A DNA stretch of 64,000 nt from Paracoccus jeotgali (GCF_002865605.1 NZ_CP025583.1:2460501-2524500); one strand, 5' to 3'; counted from the first letter of the stretch, positions 51,297-60,805 are shown. The notes: generated by a model not told the origin, from the letters alone. Numbers and translations are program-made.

Positions 51297-51875
51297 TCAG
51301 TCGTTGCCGTAGATGTCTTCAGCCGCTTCTTCGCGGTTTTCCAGCGCTTCCTGGCTGAGCGCCGAGACCACGGCGACGCGGTCCTCAGTGACGATGATGG
51401 TCACTTCTTCGGGGTTCAGAACGACTTCCTTTTCGCCGATCCCAAGAAAGCCGCCGACTTCGGCAATGGTGCCGACGACATTGCCACGGTTGTCGATGAC
51501 GAGGTCTTCGATCTCGCCGATCTTGTCCCAGTTGTCGTCGATGCGGTCATAGACCATGTTGTCGTCCCAGACGGCAGCGCCGGTCGTGTCGACGCTGTAG
51601 ACATCGACGCCCTCCAGGGCCGAGGCACGCAGCAGGCCGGTGCGCATGGCCTCTTCCGGTTCGGTCGCAGCCGCATCGGCCGAGGGGATGTCGGTCGTGC
51701 CGCCAGCGCCCATCGGGGTTGCCGCAGCATCGGCGGGCGCGGTGGTGGTCGCGGGCGCCGTCACCACAGGCGCGGTGGCATCTGCCGGGGCGGCAGGATC
51801 GGCGGTGGTGGTCTGCGCGACGGCAGCGCCGCCGAGGGTCATGATCATGGCGGTGGTCAGGCAAAGATTTTTCAT
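51297..51875 (-). CDS. Secreted PRC-barrel domain protein
   Basis: A 192-residue exported protein. A signal peptide ends AAVAQ, followed by a disordered Thr/Ala/Pro region to about 75, then a PRC-barrel from about 80 (VDVYSVDTTGAAVWDDN, GEIEDLVIDNRGNVVGTIAEVGGFLGIGEKEVVL). The tail is acidic. Such proteins are abundant in the envelope of rhodobacters with unknown ligands. It has its own terminator and promoter space, so it is probably monocistronic. Confidence 0.82.
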   Translation of the reverse strand: MKNLCLTTAMIMTLGGAAVAQTTTADPAAPADATAPVVTAPATTTAPADAAATPMGAGGTTDIPSADAAATEPEEAMRTGLLRASALEGVDVYSVDTTGAAVWDDNMVYDRIDDNWDKIGEIEDLVIDNRGNVVGTIAEVGGFLGIGEKEVVLNPEEVTIIVTEDRVAVVSALSQEALENREEAAEDIYGND

Positions 51876-51983
51876 GTGTGGTCCTTTCCAGCTATCTGCC
51901 CTGTCAACACATGGCGGCGCGATATGGTTTCATGGTTTTGCAGAGAGCGGCCGGGAAAGGGCATGGGCGCGAGCCGCCGAAAC

Positions 51984-52012
51984 CGCAGCGGCCCGCCTTG
52001 GGGGCCGCTGCG
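51984..52012 (-). terminator. Terminator of the sit operon
   Basis: CGCAGCGGCC pairs with GGCCGCTGCG (10 bp, nine-base loop), starting eight bases after the sitD stop; TTT follows on minus. Confidence 0.7.
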
Positions 52013-52020
52013 CAAGGCGG

Positions 52021-52878
52021 TCACTTGGGGCTGACGCCGGCCGGATCCAGCGTGGTTTCGCGGCGGCGGTTCAGGGTGATCCGGCGCAGGAAGGCCAGGA
52101 TGAACACCGCCGTCAGCAGCAGGATGATGGTCGCCGCCGGGCTGCTGTCCAGATAAAAGCTGGCATAGGCCCCGCCCAGCATCCCGAACAGGTTCACCGC
52201 CACGGCGACGGCCAGCATCTGCCCGAAGCGGTGGACCAGCAGGAACGCGATCGCCCCCGGCGCGATCAGCAGACCCACGGCCAGGATCAGCCCGGTCGCC
52301 GACAGCGTGGCCACGATGGTCAGCGACAGGATGGTCAGCAGCCCGTAATGCAGCAGGCCCACCCGCAGCCCGATGGCGCGGGCCTGTTGCGGATCGAAGG
52401 CGTGCAGCATCAGGTCCTTCCACTTGAGCAGCAGCGCCGCCGTCACCCCGGCCGAGATCAGCCCCGCCGTCCGCAGGTCCGCAGGCTCGACCCCCAGCAT
52501 GTTGCCGAACAGGATGTGGTCCAGATGCACATTCGTATCCAGCGCCACATAGGCCACGATCCCCAGCCCGAACATGCCCGAAAAGACGATCCCCATCACC
52601 GTGTCCTGCTTGATGCGGCTGTTATCGGCCAGAAAGCCGGTCGCCGTCGCGGTCAGCATCCCGGCGGCGAAGGCGCCCAGGATCAGCGGCAGGCCCAGCA
52701 CATAGGCCAGCACGATCCCCGGCAGCACCGCATGGCTGATCGCATCGCCCATCAGCGCCCAGCCCTTCAGCACCAGAAAGCAGGACAGCAGCGCGGTCGG
52801 CGGCGCGACCAGCAGGCAGATCAGAAAGGCGTTCTGCATGAAGGGAAAGCCGAAGGGCTGCAGCAGCGTCTCGATCAT
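52021..52878 (-). CDS. sitD: Manganese/iron ABC transporter permease SitD
   Basis: A 285-residue permease of the ABC-3 metal family with eight or more TM segments. It starts [19 protein letters not shown], and contains LVLKGWALMGDAISHAVLPGI, the coupling region facing the ATPase, and DPQQARAIGLRVG. Its ATG overlaps the sitC stop (ATGA). It is the last gene of sitABCD, ending at a strong hairpin. Confidence 0.92.
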   Translation of the reverse strand: MIETLLQPFGFPFMQNAFLICLLVAPPTALLSCFLVLKGWALMGDAISHAVLPGIVLAYVLGLPLILGAFAAGMLTATATGFLADNSRIKQDTVMGIVFSGMFGLGIVAYVALDTNVHLDHILFGNMLGVEPADLRTAGLISAGVTAALLLKWKDLMLHAFDPQQARAIGLRVGLLHYGLLTILSLTIVATLSATGLILAVGLLIAPGAIAFLLVHRFGQMLAVAVAVNLFGMLGGAYASFYLDSSPAATIILLLTAVFILAFLRRITLNRRRETTLDPAGVSPK

Positions 52879-53732
52879 GGCGTCACCCTCAGCGCCTCGC
52901 GGGCGCGGCGGCGGGCGGCCAGCAGCCCGTGTTTCGGCGCCACGATAAACACGACCAGAAACAGCGCGGTCTGCAGCAGCACGATCACCCCGCCGGTCGC
53001 GCCGTTCAGGAAATAGCTGGCATAGGCGCCCAGAAAGCTGGTGGCGGCGCCGATGGCCACGGCCAGCGCGATCATGCGGCCAAAGCGGTCGCACAGCAGA
53101 TAGGCCGTCGCCCCCGGCGTCACCACCAGCGCGATGACCAGAAACGCACCCACCGTCTGCATCGCGGCCACGACACAGGCCGACAGCAGGGCAAAGAACA
53201 GCCCCTTCAGAAACCCGACCCGCAGGCCGATGGACCGGGCATGGCTTTCGTCGAAGAATACCACCACCAGATCGCGCCATTTCATCAGCAGGATCGCAAT
53301 CGAGGTCAGCCCGATCACCGCAAGCTGGATCGTGTCACTGGCCGAGATGGTCAGGATATTGCCCATGGTGATGGTCTGCAGGCTGACCGAGATCGGGTTG
53401 ATCGAGACCATGAACAGCCCCAGCCCGAAGAACGCGGTAAAGATCAGCCCGATCACCACATCGACCTTGAGGCCGGATCGCTCGGACAGAAACAGCATCG
53501 TCGCCGCCGCCAGCCCCCCCGACAGGAACGCCCCCGCCGCCAGCGGCAGGCCCAGCAGATAGGCCCCGGCCACGCCCGGCACGACGGAATGGGACAGCGC
53601 GTCGCCGATCAGCGACCAGCCTTTCAGCATCAGAAAGCAGGACAGAAAGGCGCAGACCGCGCCCACCAGCGCCGAGACCAGCATCGCGCTGGTCATGTAG
53701 CCATAGGAAAACGGTTCCAGCAGCGTGGTCAT
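52875..53732 (-). CDS. sitC: Manganese/iron ABC transporter permease SitC
   Basis: A 285-residue paralogue of SitD and its channel partner. It has the same motif set ([34 protein letters not shown]) and ends in a basic tail. Start and stop overlap both neighbours (ATGA). The two permeases form the membrane heterodimer for the SitB ATPase. Confidence 0.92.
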   Translation of the reverse strand: MTTLLEPFSYGYMTSAMLVSALVGAVCAFLSCFLMLKGWSLIGDALSHSVVPGVAGAYLLGLPLAAGAFLSGGLAAATMLFLSERSGLKVDVVIGLIFTAFFGLGLFMVSINPISVSLQTITMGNILTISASDTIQLAVIGLTSIAILLMKWRDLVVVFFDESHARSIGLRVGFLKGLFFALLSACVVAAMQTVGAFLVIALVVTPGATAYLLCDRFGRMIALAVAIGAATSFLGAYASYFLNGATGGVIVLLQTALFLVVFIVAPKHGLLAARRRAREALRVTP

Positions 53733-54604
53733 GACACGTCCTCGCGCCGCTGGACGCGCTCGCCGTAATGGACCAGCGGGCGCTCGTCGTCGGAAAAGAT
53801 GGTGACGGTGCGGTGGTCCTCATCGTCATGCAGCGCGTCGCCGCCCAGCGTGAAGTGACGCAGCACGCCGCCGAACGCCTTTTCCAGATTCTCGCGGGTG
53901 AAGGTGGTCTCGGTCGGGCCGTAGGCCAGCACCGTGCCCTTGACCAGCACCACGCGGTCGCAGAATTCGGGCACCGACCCGAGGTTGTGGGTCGAGACCA
54001 GCATCACCCGCCCCTCGGCCCGCAGCTCGCCCAGCAGGCGGATGATCTGTTCCTCGGTCTTGACGTCGACGCCGGTAAAGGGCTCGTCCAGCAGGATCAC
54101 CTGCCCGTCCTGCGCCAGCGCGCGGGCCAGAAAGACCCGCTTTTTCTGGCCGCCCGACAACTCGCCGATCTGGCGGTGACGATAGTCCTGCATGTTGACG
54201 CGGACCAGCGCGGCCTCGACCGCCTCGCGATCCGGCCGCGAGGGGATGCGCAGGAAGCCCATCTTGCCATAGCGGCCCATCATCACGACGTCCTCGACCA
54301 GCACCGGAAAGGACCAGTCAACATCCTCTGATTGCGGGACATAGGCGACAAGGTTCTGGCGCAGCGCGTCGGCGACCGGCATCCCCAGCAGGCGGATCTC
54401 GCCGCCCGCAGCGGGCAGAAAGCCCATGATCGCCTTGAACAGCGTCGATTTGCCGGCGCCGTTCACCCCCACCAGCGCCGTCACCGTGCCGCGCGGAATG
54501 GCAAAGCTGGCATGGCGCAGCGCGGTCAGCCCGTTGCGATAGGTCACGGTCAGGTCGCGGGCCATGATCCCGCCCGCATCCGTCAACTGTTCGGCATCAC
54601 GCAT
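53729..54604 (-). CDS. sitB: Manganese/iron ABC transporter ATPase SitB
   Basis: A 291-residue ABC ATPase. It has Walker [10 protein letters not shown], a Q-loop in VPQSEDVDW, signature LSGGQKKR, Walker [12 protein letters not shown] and an H-loop in STHNLG. The [19 protein letters not shown] run is typical of metal-uptake ABC-3 ATPases. A C-terminal His/Asp-containing tail of about 40 residues ([11 protein letters not shown]) might sense metal. The ATG overlaps the sitA stop (TGATG). Confidence 0.94.
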   Translation of the reverse strand: MRDAEQLTDAGGIMARDLTVTYRNGLTALRHASFAIPRGTVTALVGVNGAGKSTLFKAIMGFLPAAGGEIRLLGMPVADALRQNLVAYVPQSEDVDWSFPVLVEDVVMMGRYGKMGFLRIPSRPDREAVEAALVRVNMQDYRHRQIGELSGGQKKRVFLARALAQDGQVILLDEPFTGVDVKTEEQIIRLLGELRAEGRVMLVSTHNLGSVPEFCDRVVLVKGTVLAYGPTETTFTRENLEKAFGGVLRHFTLGGDALHDDEDHRTVTIFSDDERPLVHYGERVQRREDVS

Positions 54605-55527
54605 CACTTGGTTTCCTGACTGGCACCCGAAAGCCCCTCGGCAATGGTCTGCGACGTGACCCGCAGCAGATCCAGATAGGTCGGCACCGGACCGTCCGCG
54701 GCGGACAGGCTGTCCACATACAGAACGCCGCCATAGGAGGCGCCGGTTTCCCGCGCGATCTGCTGGGCCGGGGCCTGATTGACCGTGCTTTCGCAGAACA
54801 CCGCGGGAATGTCGTTTTCGCGGACGGTGTCGATGACATGGCGGATCTGCTGCGGCGTGCCCATCTGGTCGGCGTTGATCGGCCACAGATACAGTTCCTT
54901 CATGCCGAAGTCGCGGGCCAGATAGGAAAACGCCCCCTCGCAACTGACCAGCCAGCGGCGATCCTCGGCGATGGCCTCGATCCGGGCGCGCAGCGGGTCG
55001 ATCTGGTCGCGGATGCGCTGTTTATAGTCCTGCGCATTGGCCCGATAGGTCTCGGCATGGGCGGGGTCGTGTTCCGACAGGGCGGCTGCGATGTTGTCGA
55101 CATAGATCATGGCGCTTTCCAGCCCCATCCAGGCATGCGGGTTCGGCTGCCCCTCATATCCGCCGGCGGCGACGGGGATCGGCTCGATCCCGTCCGACAG
55201 CGTGACCGAGGGCACATCGCGCAGATTGCGCAGGAATTGCTCGAACCACAATTCCAGATTCATCCCGTTCCACAGGATCAAATCAGCGTCCTGCGCGCCC
55301 AGAATATCGCGCGGCGTGGGTTCATAGCCGTGGATCTCGGCGCCCGGCTTGGTCACCGACACCACATCGGCGGCATCGCCCGCCACCTCGCGCGCCATGT
55401 CGGCCAGAACGGTGAAGGTGGTGACGACCTTCAGCCGCCCATTCTCGGCCGCCTGCGCGGCGCCGGTCAGCAGCAGACCCAGTGCCACCGCCATCGCCCC
55501 GCGCGCCGCCATGTTCCGTTTCGACAT
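54604..55527 (-). CDS. sitA: Manganese/iron-binding periplasmic protein SitA
   Basis: A 307-residue cluster A-I solute-binding protein. A signal peptide ends near GAAQAA. Metal ligands are expected at the His of AEIHGYE, the His of NPHAWMG, the Glu of [10 protein letters not shown] and the Asp of YVDSLSA, all present in order. GGAGGG precedes the ATG at 55527. It heads the sit operon and faces the Mur-like regulator. Confidence 0.94.
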   Translation of the reverse strand: MSKRNMAARGAMAVALGLLLTGAAQAAENGRLKVVTTFTVLADMAREVAGDAADVVSVTKPGAEIHGYEPTPRDILGAQDADLILWNGMNLELWFEQFLRNLRDVPSVTLSDGIEPIPVAAGGYEGQPNPHAWMGLESAMIYVDNIAAALSEHDPAHAETYRANAQDYKQRIRDQIDPLRARIEAIAEDRRWLVSCEGAFSYLARDFGMKELYLWPINADQMGTPQQIRHVIDTVRENDIPAVFCESTVNQAPAQQIARETGASYGGVLYVDSLSAADGPVPTYLDLLRVTSQTIAEGLSGASQETK

Positions 55528-55562
55528 TATGCCCTCCGCTTTTGCCTGTCGGCTTCTGTAAA

Positions 55563-55600
55563 TGCAATTCATTCGCAACAGTCAAGCGCAAATGAGAAGC
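55563..55600. promoter_or_regulatory. Candidate Mur/Fur operator upstream of sitA
   Basis: The imperfect dyad TGCAATTCATTCGCA (55563-55577) lies 36 bases before the sitA start, with a second GCAAATGAGAAGC half-site at 55588-55600. The TGC...GCA framework resembles manganese-responsive Mur boxes of alphaproteobacteria. Low local GC suggests the sitA promoter overlaps it. Confidence 0.55.
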
Positions 55601-55667
55601 AGTCGCAGTTCCTTGCCAAGCCGGGGCCAAGGGGCTAGATCTGAGGCTAGCAAGGGAACCGCCGCCG

Positions 55668-56099
55668 ATGACCGTAGAGACGACCGATTTCGCCAAGGCC
55701 CTGCGCGAGGCCGGGCTGCGCGTGACGCAGCAGCGCATGGTCGTGCTGTCGGTGCTGACCGGCACCTCGGACCATCCCAACGCCGATGAATTGCTCACCC
55801 GTGCGCGGGCGGTGGATGAAACCGTGTCGCTGGCGACGGTCTATCGCACGCTGTCGGCGCTTGAGGATGCCGGGCTGATCCGCAAGCTGTCGCTGGAAAA
55901 CGAGCCCTCGCGCTATGAGATCGCGCCGGCGCTGGATCACGACCACCTGGTCGATATCGACACCGGCGAGGTGATCGAGCTGCCCAGCGAGGATGTCCAC
56001 CGCCTGCGGGTCGAGCTTGCCGCCCGGCTGGGATACGAGGTCATCAGCCAGCACACGCTGATCCGCGCCCGCAAGATCACGACCCCGCCGCAGGGATAG
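55668..56099 (+). CDS. mur: Fur-family regulator, probably Mur (manganese uptake regulator)
   Basis: A 143-residue Fur-family repressor. The winged helix contains LREAGLRVTQQRMVVL and DETVSLATVYRTLSALEDAGLI. The metal-sensing C-terminal part has DHDHLVDIDTGEVIEL in place of the usual HHHDH motif and no CxxC structural zinc pairs. Alphaproteobacterial Fur homologues next to sitABCD act as Mn-dependent Mur, so that role is inferred. It is divergent from sitA with 140 bp between starts. Confidence 0.87.
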   Translation: MTVETTDFAKALREAGLRVTQQRMVVLSVLTGTSDHPNADELLTRARAVDETVSLATVYRTLSALEDAGLIRKLSLENEPSRYEIAPALDHDHLVDIDTGEVIELPSEDVHRLRVELAARLGYEVISQHTLIRARKITTPPQG

Positions 56100-56198
56100 G
56101 CCACGCCGCCGCCCCGCCCGTTTCCGCCCGCTTTCGCGCTTCGGCCTTTCGCGGCGGCCGCACCGCGCCTATATCCGGCGCAATTATAGGAGTTTCCG

Positions 56199-57221
56199 AT
56201 GGGCTATAGAATCGCCGTTGCCGGCGCCACGACCGATATCGGCCGCGAGATCCTGAACATCCTGGCCGAGCGCGGTTTTCCTGCCGACGAGGTGACCGCG
56301 CTTGCGCCGCGCAAATCGCTGGGGACCGAGGTCAGCCTTGGCGACGAGACGCTGAAGACCCGCGATATCGAGGGGTTCGATTTCACCGGGCAGGATATCG
56401 CCCTGTTCGCGATGGATGCCGACAACGCGCATAAATACGCCCCCATCGCGACCCGGCAGGGCTGCGTGGTGATCGACGCGTCCTCGGCCTATCGCATGGA
56501 CCACGCCGTGCCGCTGATCGTCCCCGAGGCCAATTCCGATGCCATCGCCGGCTATCGCGAGCGGATGATCCTGGCCAGCCCGGCGCCGATGACGGCCCAG
56601 CTTGCCGTGGCGCTGAAGCCGCTGCATGACCGCGCCCGCATCCGCCGGGTGGTCGTGGCGACCTATCAATCGACCATGACCGCCGGCAAGGCGGGGATGG
56701 ATGAATTGTGGAACCAGACCAAGGGCATGTATGTGCCGGGACAAGAGGTCGAGCCGTCGGTCTTTCCCCGCCAGCTGGCCTTCAACGTCATCCCGCAGAT
56801 CGGCGCCTTCATGGAAGACGGCGCCACCGATGCCGAGTGGGAGCTGAAATCCGAGATCAAGAAGCTGCTCGGCAGTTCGGTCCGCGTGGCCGTCACGGCG
56901 GTCCGGGTGCCGGTCTTTGTCGGCGACGCCGCCGCCGTCACCATCGAGTTCGAGGATTTCGTCGATGAGGACGAGGCCCGCGACCTGCTGCGCGAATCGC
57001 CCGGCCTGATGCTGATCGACAAGCGCGAGGATGGCGGCTACGTCACCCCGGTCGAGGCGGTGGGCGATTTCGCCACCTTCGTCAGCCGCGTCCGTCAGGA
57101 CAGCACGGTGGAAAACGGGCTGTCGCTGTGGGTCGCCTCGGACAGCCTGCGCAAGGGCTCGGCGCTGAACATGGTCCAGATCGCGGAACTGCTGGGCCGC
57201 GACCATCTGCGCAAGGGATAG
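56199..57221 (+). CDS. Aspartate-semialdehyde dehydrogenase paralogue lacking catalytic residues
   Basis: A 340-residue protein aligning throughout with alphaproteobacterial Asd: N-terminal GATTDIGREILNILAERGFP, KSLGTEVSLGDETLKT, the middle ATYQS...GKAGMDELWNQTK, and the C-terminal VENGLSLWVASDSLRKGSALN. But the NPNCST active-site motif reads SPAPMT (127-132), with proline at 130 where the nucleophilic cysteine belongs. VPVFVGH reads VPVFVGD, with Asp243 in place of the catalytic histidine. The frame is intact. Therefore it is unlikely to be the biosynthetic Asd; a regulatory or repurposed NADP-binding role is possible. AGGAG precedes the ATG. Confidence 0.85.
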   Translation: MGYRIAVAGATTDIGREILNILAERGFPADEVTALAPRKSLGTEVSLGDETLKTRDIEGFDFTGQDIALFAMDADNAHKYAPIATRQGCVVIDASSAYRMDHAVPLIVPEANSDAIAGYRERMILASPAPMTAQLAVALKPLHDRARIRRVVVATYQSTMTAGKAGMDELWNQTKGMYVPGQEVEPSVFPRQLAFNVIPQIGAFMEDGATDAEWELKSEIKKLLGSSVRVAVTAVRVPVFVGDAAAVTIEFEDFVDEDEARDLLRESPGLMLIDKREDGGYVTPVEAVGDFATFVSRVRQDSTVENGLSLWVASDSLRKGSALNMVQIAELLGRDHLRKG

Positions 57222-57248
57222 GGCTAGGGCTAGGGCGCCGCGCCCGCG

Positions 57249-58307
57249 TCAGGCGGACAGGCGCTTTTTCAGAAACTTCAGCACCTGCACCTCATCGGGG
57301 TGCAGGTCGGTGCGGCGCAGGTCTTCGGCGATGTCGCCTTGCAATTCCAGCTTCAGATCATCGGCCAGATAAGCGTCGATGATCTGCGGATGGACGTAAC
57401 ATTTGCGGCAGATCGCCGGCGTGTTCCCCAGCCGCGACGCCACCCGCGCAATGGCGTCGCGGACATTGCGCTTGGCCACGGCCTCGCTGTCGGCGGAATC
57501 GTATTCCGACAGCGCCAGCGCGGCCAGTAGCGTGCCGGTCCAGGTGCGGAAATCCTTGGCGGTGACGTCCTTGCCGGAAATCTCGCGCAGATAGTCGTTC
57601 ACATCGGTGGAACTGACCTGCCGCCGCTCGCCATCCTCGTCGAGATACTGGAACAGATGCTGCCCCGGAATGTCCTGCATCCGGCGCATGATCCGCGCCA
57701 CGCGGCGATCGGCGATGCCCACATCCCACTCTTTCCCCGACTTGCCGCGAAAGCGGAAGCGCACCTGCGAACCCTCCAGCTTCAGATGCCGGCTGCGCAG
57801 CGTGGTCAGCCCGTGAGAGCGGTTCTCGCGCGCGTAATCGGCGTTGCCGACGCGGATCATCGTGTGTTCCAGCAGCCAGACGGCCGTGGCCAGCACCTTT
57901 TCCTGCGTCATCTTGCGGCGCGACATGTCCTCATCCACGCGGCTGCGGATCGTCGGCAGGGCAGCGGCAAAGTCCAGCATGTGTTCGTATTTCGCGCTTT
58001 CGCGCAGCTCGCGGAAGTCGGGGTGATAGCGGTACTGCTTGCGCCCGCGCGCGTCGCGGCCGGTGGCCTGGATATGGCCGCGCGGGTCGGGGCAGATCCA
58101 GACATCGGTATAGGCGGGCGGGATCGCCAGCGCCTCGATCCGGCGGCGCAGTTTCGGGTCGCGGATGGTCTTGCCCGCGGGGTCGCGATAGCTGAAGCCG
58201 GTCCCGGCGCGGTGCCGGGTGATGCCGGGCATGTCGTCGCTGACATGGATCAGACCTGCGGTCTCGGCGGCATCCTTGGGATCGATGATCGGGCTATCCT
58301 TGGGCAT
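57249..58307 (-). CDS. DNA topoisomerase IB
   Basis: A 352-residue bacterial (poxvirus-like) type IB topoisomerase that relaxes supercoils by nicking one strand through a 3'-phosphotyrosine. The N-terminal beta domain (RHRAGTGFSYRDPAGKTIRD) is followed by the catalytic domain with RVGNADYARENRSHGLTTLR, the lysine hairpin in RFRFRGKSGKEW, TAKDFRTWTGTLLA and the nucleophile Tyr in CRKCYVHP near 302. All catalytic positions are present. It converges with the Asd-like gene. Confidence 0.92.
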   Translation of the reverse strand: MPKDSPIIDPKDAAETAGLIHVSDDMPGITRHRAGTGFSYRDPAGKTIRDPKLRRRIEALAIPPAYTDVWICPDPRGHIQATGRDARGRKQYRYHPDFRELRESAKYEHMLDFAAALPTIRSRVDEDMSRRKMTQEKVLATAVWLLEHTMIRVGNADYARENRSHGLTTLRSRHLKLEGSQVRFRFRGKSGKEWDVGIADRRVARIMRRMQDIPGQHLFQYLDEDGERRQVSSTDVNDYLREISGKDVTAKDFRTWTGTLLAALALSEYDSADSEAVAKRNVRDAIARVASRLGNTPAICRKCYVHPQIIDAYLADDLKLELQGDIAEDLRRTDLHPDEVQVLKFLKKRLSA

Positions 58308-58369
58308 GTCGCTGATCCGGCAAAAGGGGTCCTATGCGCTCAACGCGGCCGGGTCGCTCGGGTTGCCGG

Positions 58370-58924
58370 TCAGACCTTGGTGACGACTGCCCCGCGTCTG
58401 GCATGGGAAAAGCGCGGGATGGCCGGGGGCACCAGCAGGCGGGTGCCGGGGGCGGCATGGGCGGCGAGATGCAGCAGATCGGCGCGGGCCACGGCGATGC
58501 AGCCCGCCGTGGCAAATCCGGGCCGCCGCCATTGATGCAGAAAGATGGCCGAGCCCCGCCCCGCAAGCGGTTTTGGCCAGTTCCAGTCGATCACCAGCAG
58601 CACGTCATACAGCGGATCGGGCCGGCGCAGCGCCTCGTGGCTGGCCCGCAGCGGCGCGCGGCGGTGCAGGTTATAGCCCGGATCGGCGGGATCGTCGCAC
58701 CACAGATCGCCCGGCCCGATGGGCCGCGCCCAGGGCGCGGGCGCGGGCAGACGGTCGGGGCGATACCAGCACTGCGCGATCCGGTGCAGCCCGGCGGGTG
58801 TCGCGCCGTCGCCCTCGCGTTTCTGCGCCGTCACGCCGCCCCGGCCGACGGTGCAGGGCATCGTCCGGCCCCGGAACCGCAATCCCTGCGGGGTCAGCAC
58901 CAGATCGCCGGCCGCCGGCGTCAC
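58370..58924 (-). CDS. L,D-transpeptidase family protein without signal peptide
   Basis: A 184-residue YkuD-like protein. The catalytic block reads AIFLHQWRRPGFATAGCIAV, giving the His and the TAGC cysteine of the HX..S/TxGC pattern, and the upstream VGRGGVTAQKREGDGATPAG matches the family N-terminal part. No export signal is visible at the GTG start, which overlaps the ribA stop (GTGA). Its ribA-coupled position is odd for a wall enzyme. Confidence 0.8.
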   Translation of the reverse strand: MTPAAGDLVLTPQGLRFRGRTMPCTVGRGGVTAQKREGDGATPAGLHRIAQCWYRPDRLPAPAPWARPIGPGDLWCDDPADPGYNLHRRAPLRASHEALRRPDPLYDVLLVIDWNWPKPLAGRGSAIFLHQWRRPGFATAGCIAVARADLLHLAAHAAPGTRLLVPPAIPRFSHARRGAVVTKV

Positions 58925-59979
58925 AGCAGATGCCCGGATTTCGCCGCCTTGGTCGCCAGATAGGCGCTGTTGAAGCGGCCCGGCGGCAGGATCAGGGGCA
59001 CGCGCTCGACCACCTCGATGCCGTGGCTGCGCAGCATGTCCATCTTGCGCGGGTTGTTGGTCATCAGCCGGACCCGGTCGAAGCCCATCTGGCGCAGGAT
59101 GCCGGCGCCGATGCGGAAATCGCGCTCGTCATCCTCGAACCCCAGCCGGTGGTTGGCATCGACCGTGTCGAAGCCCTGATTCTGCAACGCATAGGCGCGC
59201 ATCTTGTTGGCCAGCCCGATGCCGCGCCCTTCCTGGTTCAGATACAGCAGCACGCCCGACTTTGCCGCCCCCATCGCCGCCAGCGCGGCATGAAGCTGCG
59301 GGCCGCAATCGCATTTCAGGCTGCCCAGCACGTCGCCGGTGAAGCAGGCCGAGTGCAGACGCACCAGCGGCGCGAGGTTGCGGTCGGGCGCGCCGATCTC
59401 GACGGCGTAATGCTCGGTCCCGCCATCCTCGGGGCGAAAGACGTGCAGCCGCGATTCCTCGGCCGCGAGCAGCGGCAGGCGGGCGGCGGCGGCGGGATGC
59501 AGCAGCGATTCCTGCGCCAGCGCGGCCAGACAGGCGGCGGGCGAAAGCTGCGCCAGACCGGCGGGGGCCTTGGCACGGACCATCACGACCGCCGGCAGAA
59601 GCTGCGCCGATTTGGCCAGCGCAATGGCGGCCAGATGGGCCTCGGTCTCGCCGCCGCGGTCGGTCCGGAAGGGGCCTTTCAGCGGCGTCATCAGATCGGC
59701 CGAAGGGTCGGCCACCGCCCGCAGCCAGCCCAGTTCGGCGTCGCGCGGCACGATAATCCGCGACAGCGTGCCGTCATAGACCGGGATCTTCAGCGTCTCG
59801 GCCCGGCGCGCGGTGATCGCCATGACGGCGTCGCCCAGTTCCAGCAGCGCGGCCAGCCGGTCGGGCCGCAGCGTCTCGACCGCGGCGGCCGTGTAATCGC
59901 CCATGCCCACCGCCAGACCCATCCGCAGGTCGGCGCGTGCCCGCGAAATCTGTTCGGTCAGGGTCGGTAGCAGGGTCAT
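58921..59979 (-). CDS. ribA: GTP cyclohydrolase II
   Basis: A 352-residue protein. The C-terminal half is RibA, opening the GTP ring in riboflavin synthesis: zinc cysteines in HSACFTGDVLGSLKCDCG (near 208, 219 and 221), GRGIGL, NHRLGFEDDERDF and TNNPRK motifs. The first 160 residues do not carry DHBP synthase (RibB) active-site motifs and appear to be a degenerate or family-specific extension. The MTLLPTLTEQ start at 59979 is preferred over the longer frame. It is divergent from the response regulator. Confidence 0.9.
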   Translation of the reverse strand: MTLLPTLTEQISRARADLRMGLAVGMGDYTAAAVETLRPDRLAALLELGDAVMAITARRAETLKIPVYDGTLSRIIVPRDAELGWLRAVADPSADLMTPLKGPFRTDRGGETEAHLAAIALAKSAQLLPAVVMVRAKAPAGLAQLSPAACLAALAQESLLHPAAAARLPLLAAEESRLHVFRPEDGGTEHYAVEIGAPDRNLAPLVRLHSACFTGDVLGSLKCDCGPQLHAALAAMGAAKSGVLLYLNQEGRGIGLANKMRAYALQNQGFDTVDANHRLGFEDDERDFRIGAGILRQMGFDRVRLMTNNPRKMDMLRSHGIEVVERVPLILPPGRFNSAYLATKAAKSGHLL

Positions 59980-60106
59980 CTTGAAACAAACTGAAACATC
60001 TTGCGCCCCTGCGACAATCCCGCGTGAGCCGGGGGCAACATCGCTGGACGCGGCCCGCAGCGCAAGCCAGCTTATCACCAAATCTCACGAATAACGGAGG
60101 GTTGGC

Positions 60107-60793
60107 ATGGCCGGTCTGAAAAAGATACTGCTGGTGGACGACGAGGACGACCTGCGCGAGGCCCTGGCCGAGCAGATGATCGCGACCGAGGATTTCGACG
60201 TCCACGAGGCCGCCACCGGCGCCGAAGCGGTCGAGAAATGCAAGGGCGCGCTGTTCGATCTGGTGGTGCTGGATGTGGGCCTGCCCGACACCGACGGGCG
60301 CGAGCTGTGCAAGCGGCTGCGCAAGCAGGGCGTCAAATGCCCCATCGTCATGCTGACCGGCCACGACACCGATGCCGACACGATCCTGGGCCTCGATTCC
60401 GGCGCCAACGACTATATCACCAAGCCGTTCAAGTTCCCGGTCCTGCTGGCCCGGCTGCGCGCGCAGCTGCGGACCCATGAACAGTCCGAGGACGCGGTCT
60501 TCCGCCTTGGCCCCTATACCTTCAAGCCGTCGATGAAGATGCTGATCGACGACAAGGACCGCAAGATCCGCCTGACCGAGAAGGAAACCAACATCCTGAA
60601 ATACCTGTATCGGGCGCAGGATGCGGTGGTGGCGCGCGATGTGCTGCTGCACGAGGTCTGGGGCTATAACGCCGGCGTCACGACGCACACGCTGGAAACC
60701 CACATCTATCGCCTGCGCCAGAAGATCGAGCCCGACCCCTCGAACGCGCGCCTGCTGGTCACCGAAAGCGGCGGTTATCGGCTGGTCACCTGA
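60107..60793 (+). CDS. OmpR-family response regulator (orphan)
   Basis: A 228-residue two-component regulator. The receiver domain has the DDEDD acidic pocket at 11-15, the phospho-acceptor D56 in VVLDVGLPDTDG, T84 in MLTGHD and K106 in YITKPF. The winged-helix DNA-binding domain starts about 130 with LTEKETNILKYLYR and ends HIYRLRQKIEPDPSNARLLVTESGGYRL. GGAGGG is five bases before the ATG. No histidine kinase lies within the window, so its partner is elsewhere. Confidence 0.92.
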   Translation: MAGLKKILLVDDEDDLREALAEQMIATEDFDVHEAATGAEAVEKCKGALFDLVVLDVGLPDTDGRELCKRLRKQGVKCPIVMLTGHDTDADTILGLDSGANDYITKPFKFPVLLARLRAQLRTHEQSEDAVFRLGPYTFKPSMKMLIDDKDRKIRLTEKETNILKYLYRAQDAVVARDVLLHEVWGYNAGVTTHTLETHIYRLRQKIEPDPSNARLLVTESGGYRLVT

Positions 60794-60805
60794 CGATGTG
60801 ACATT

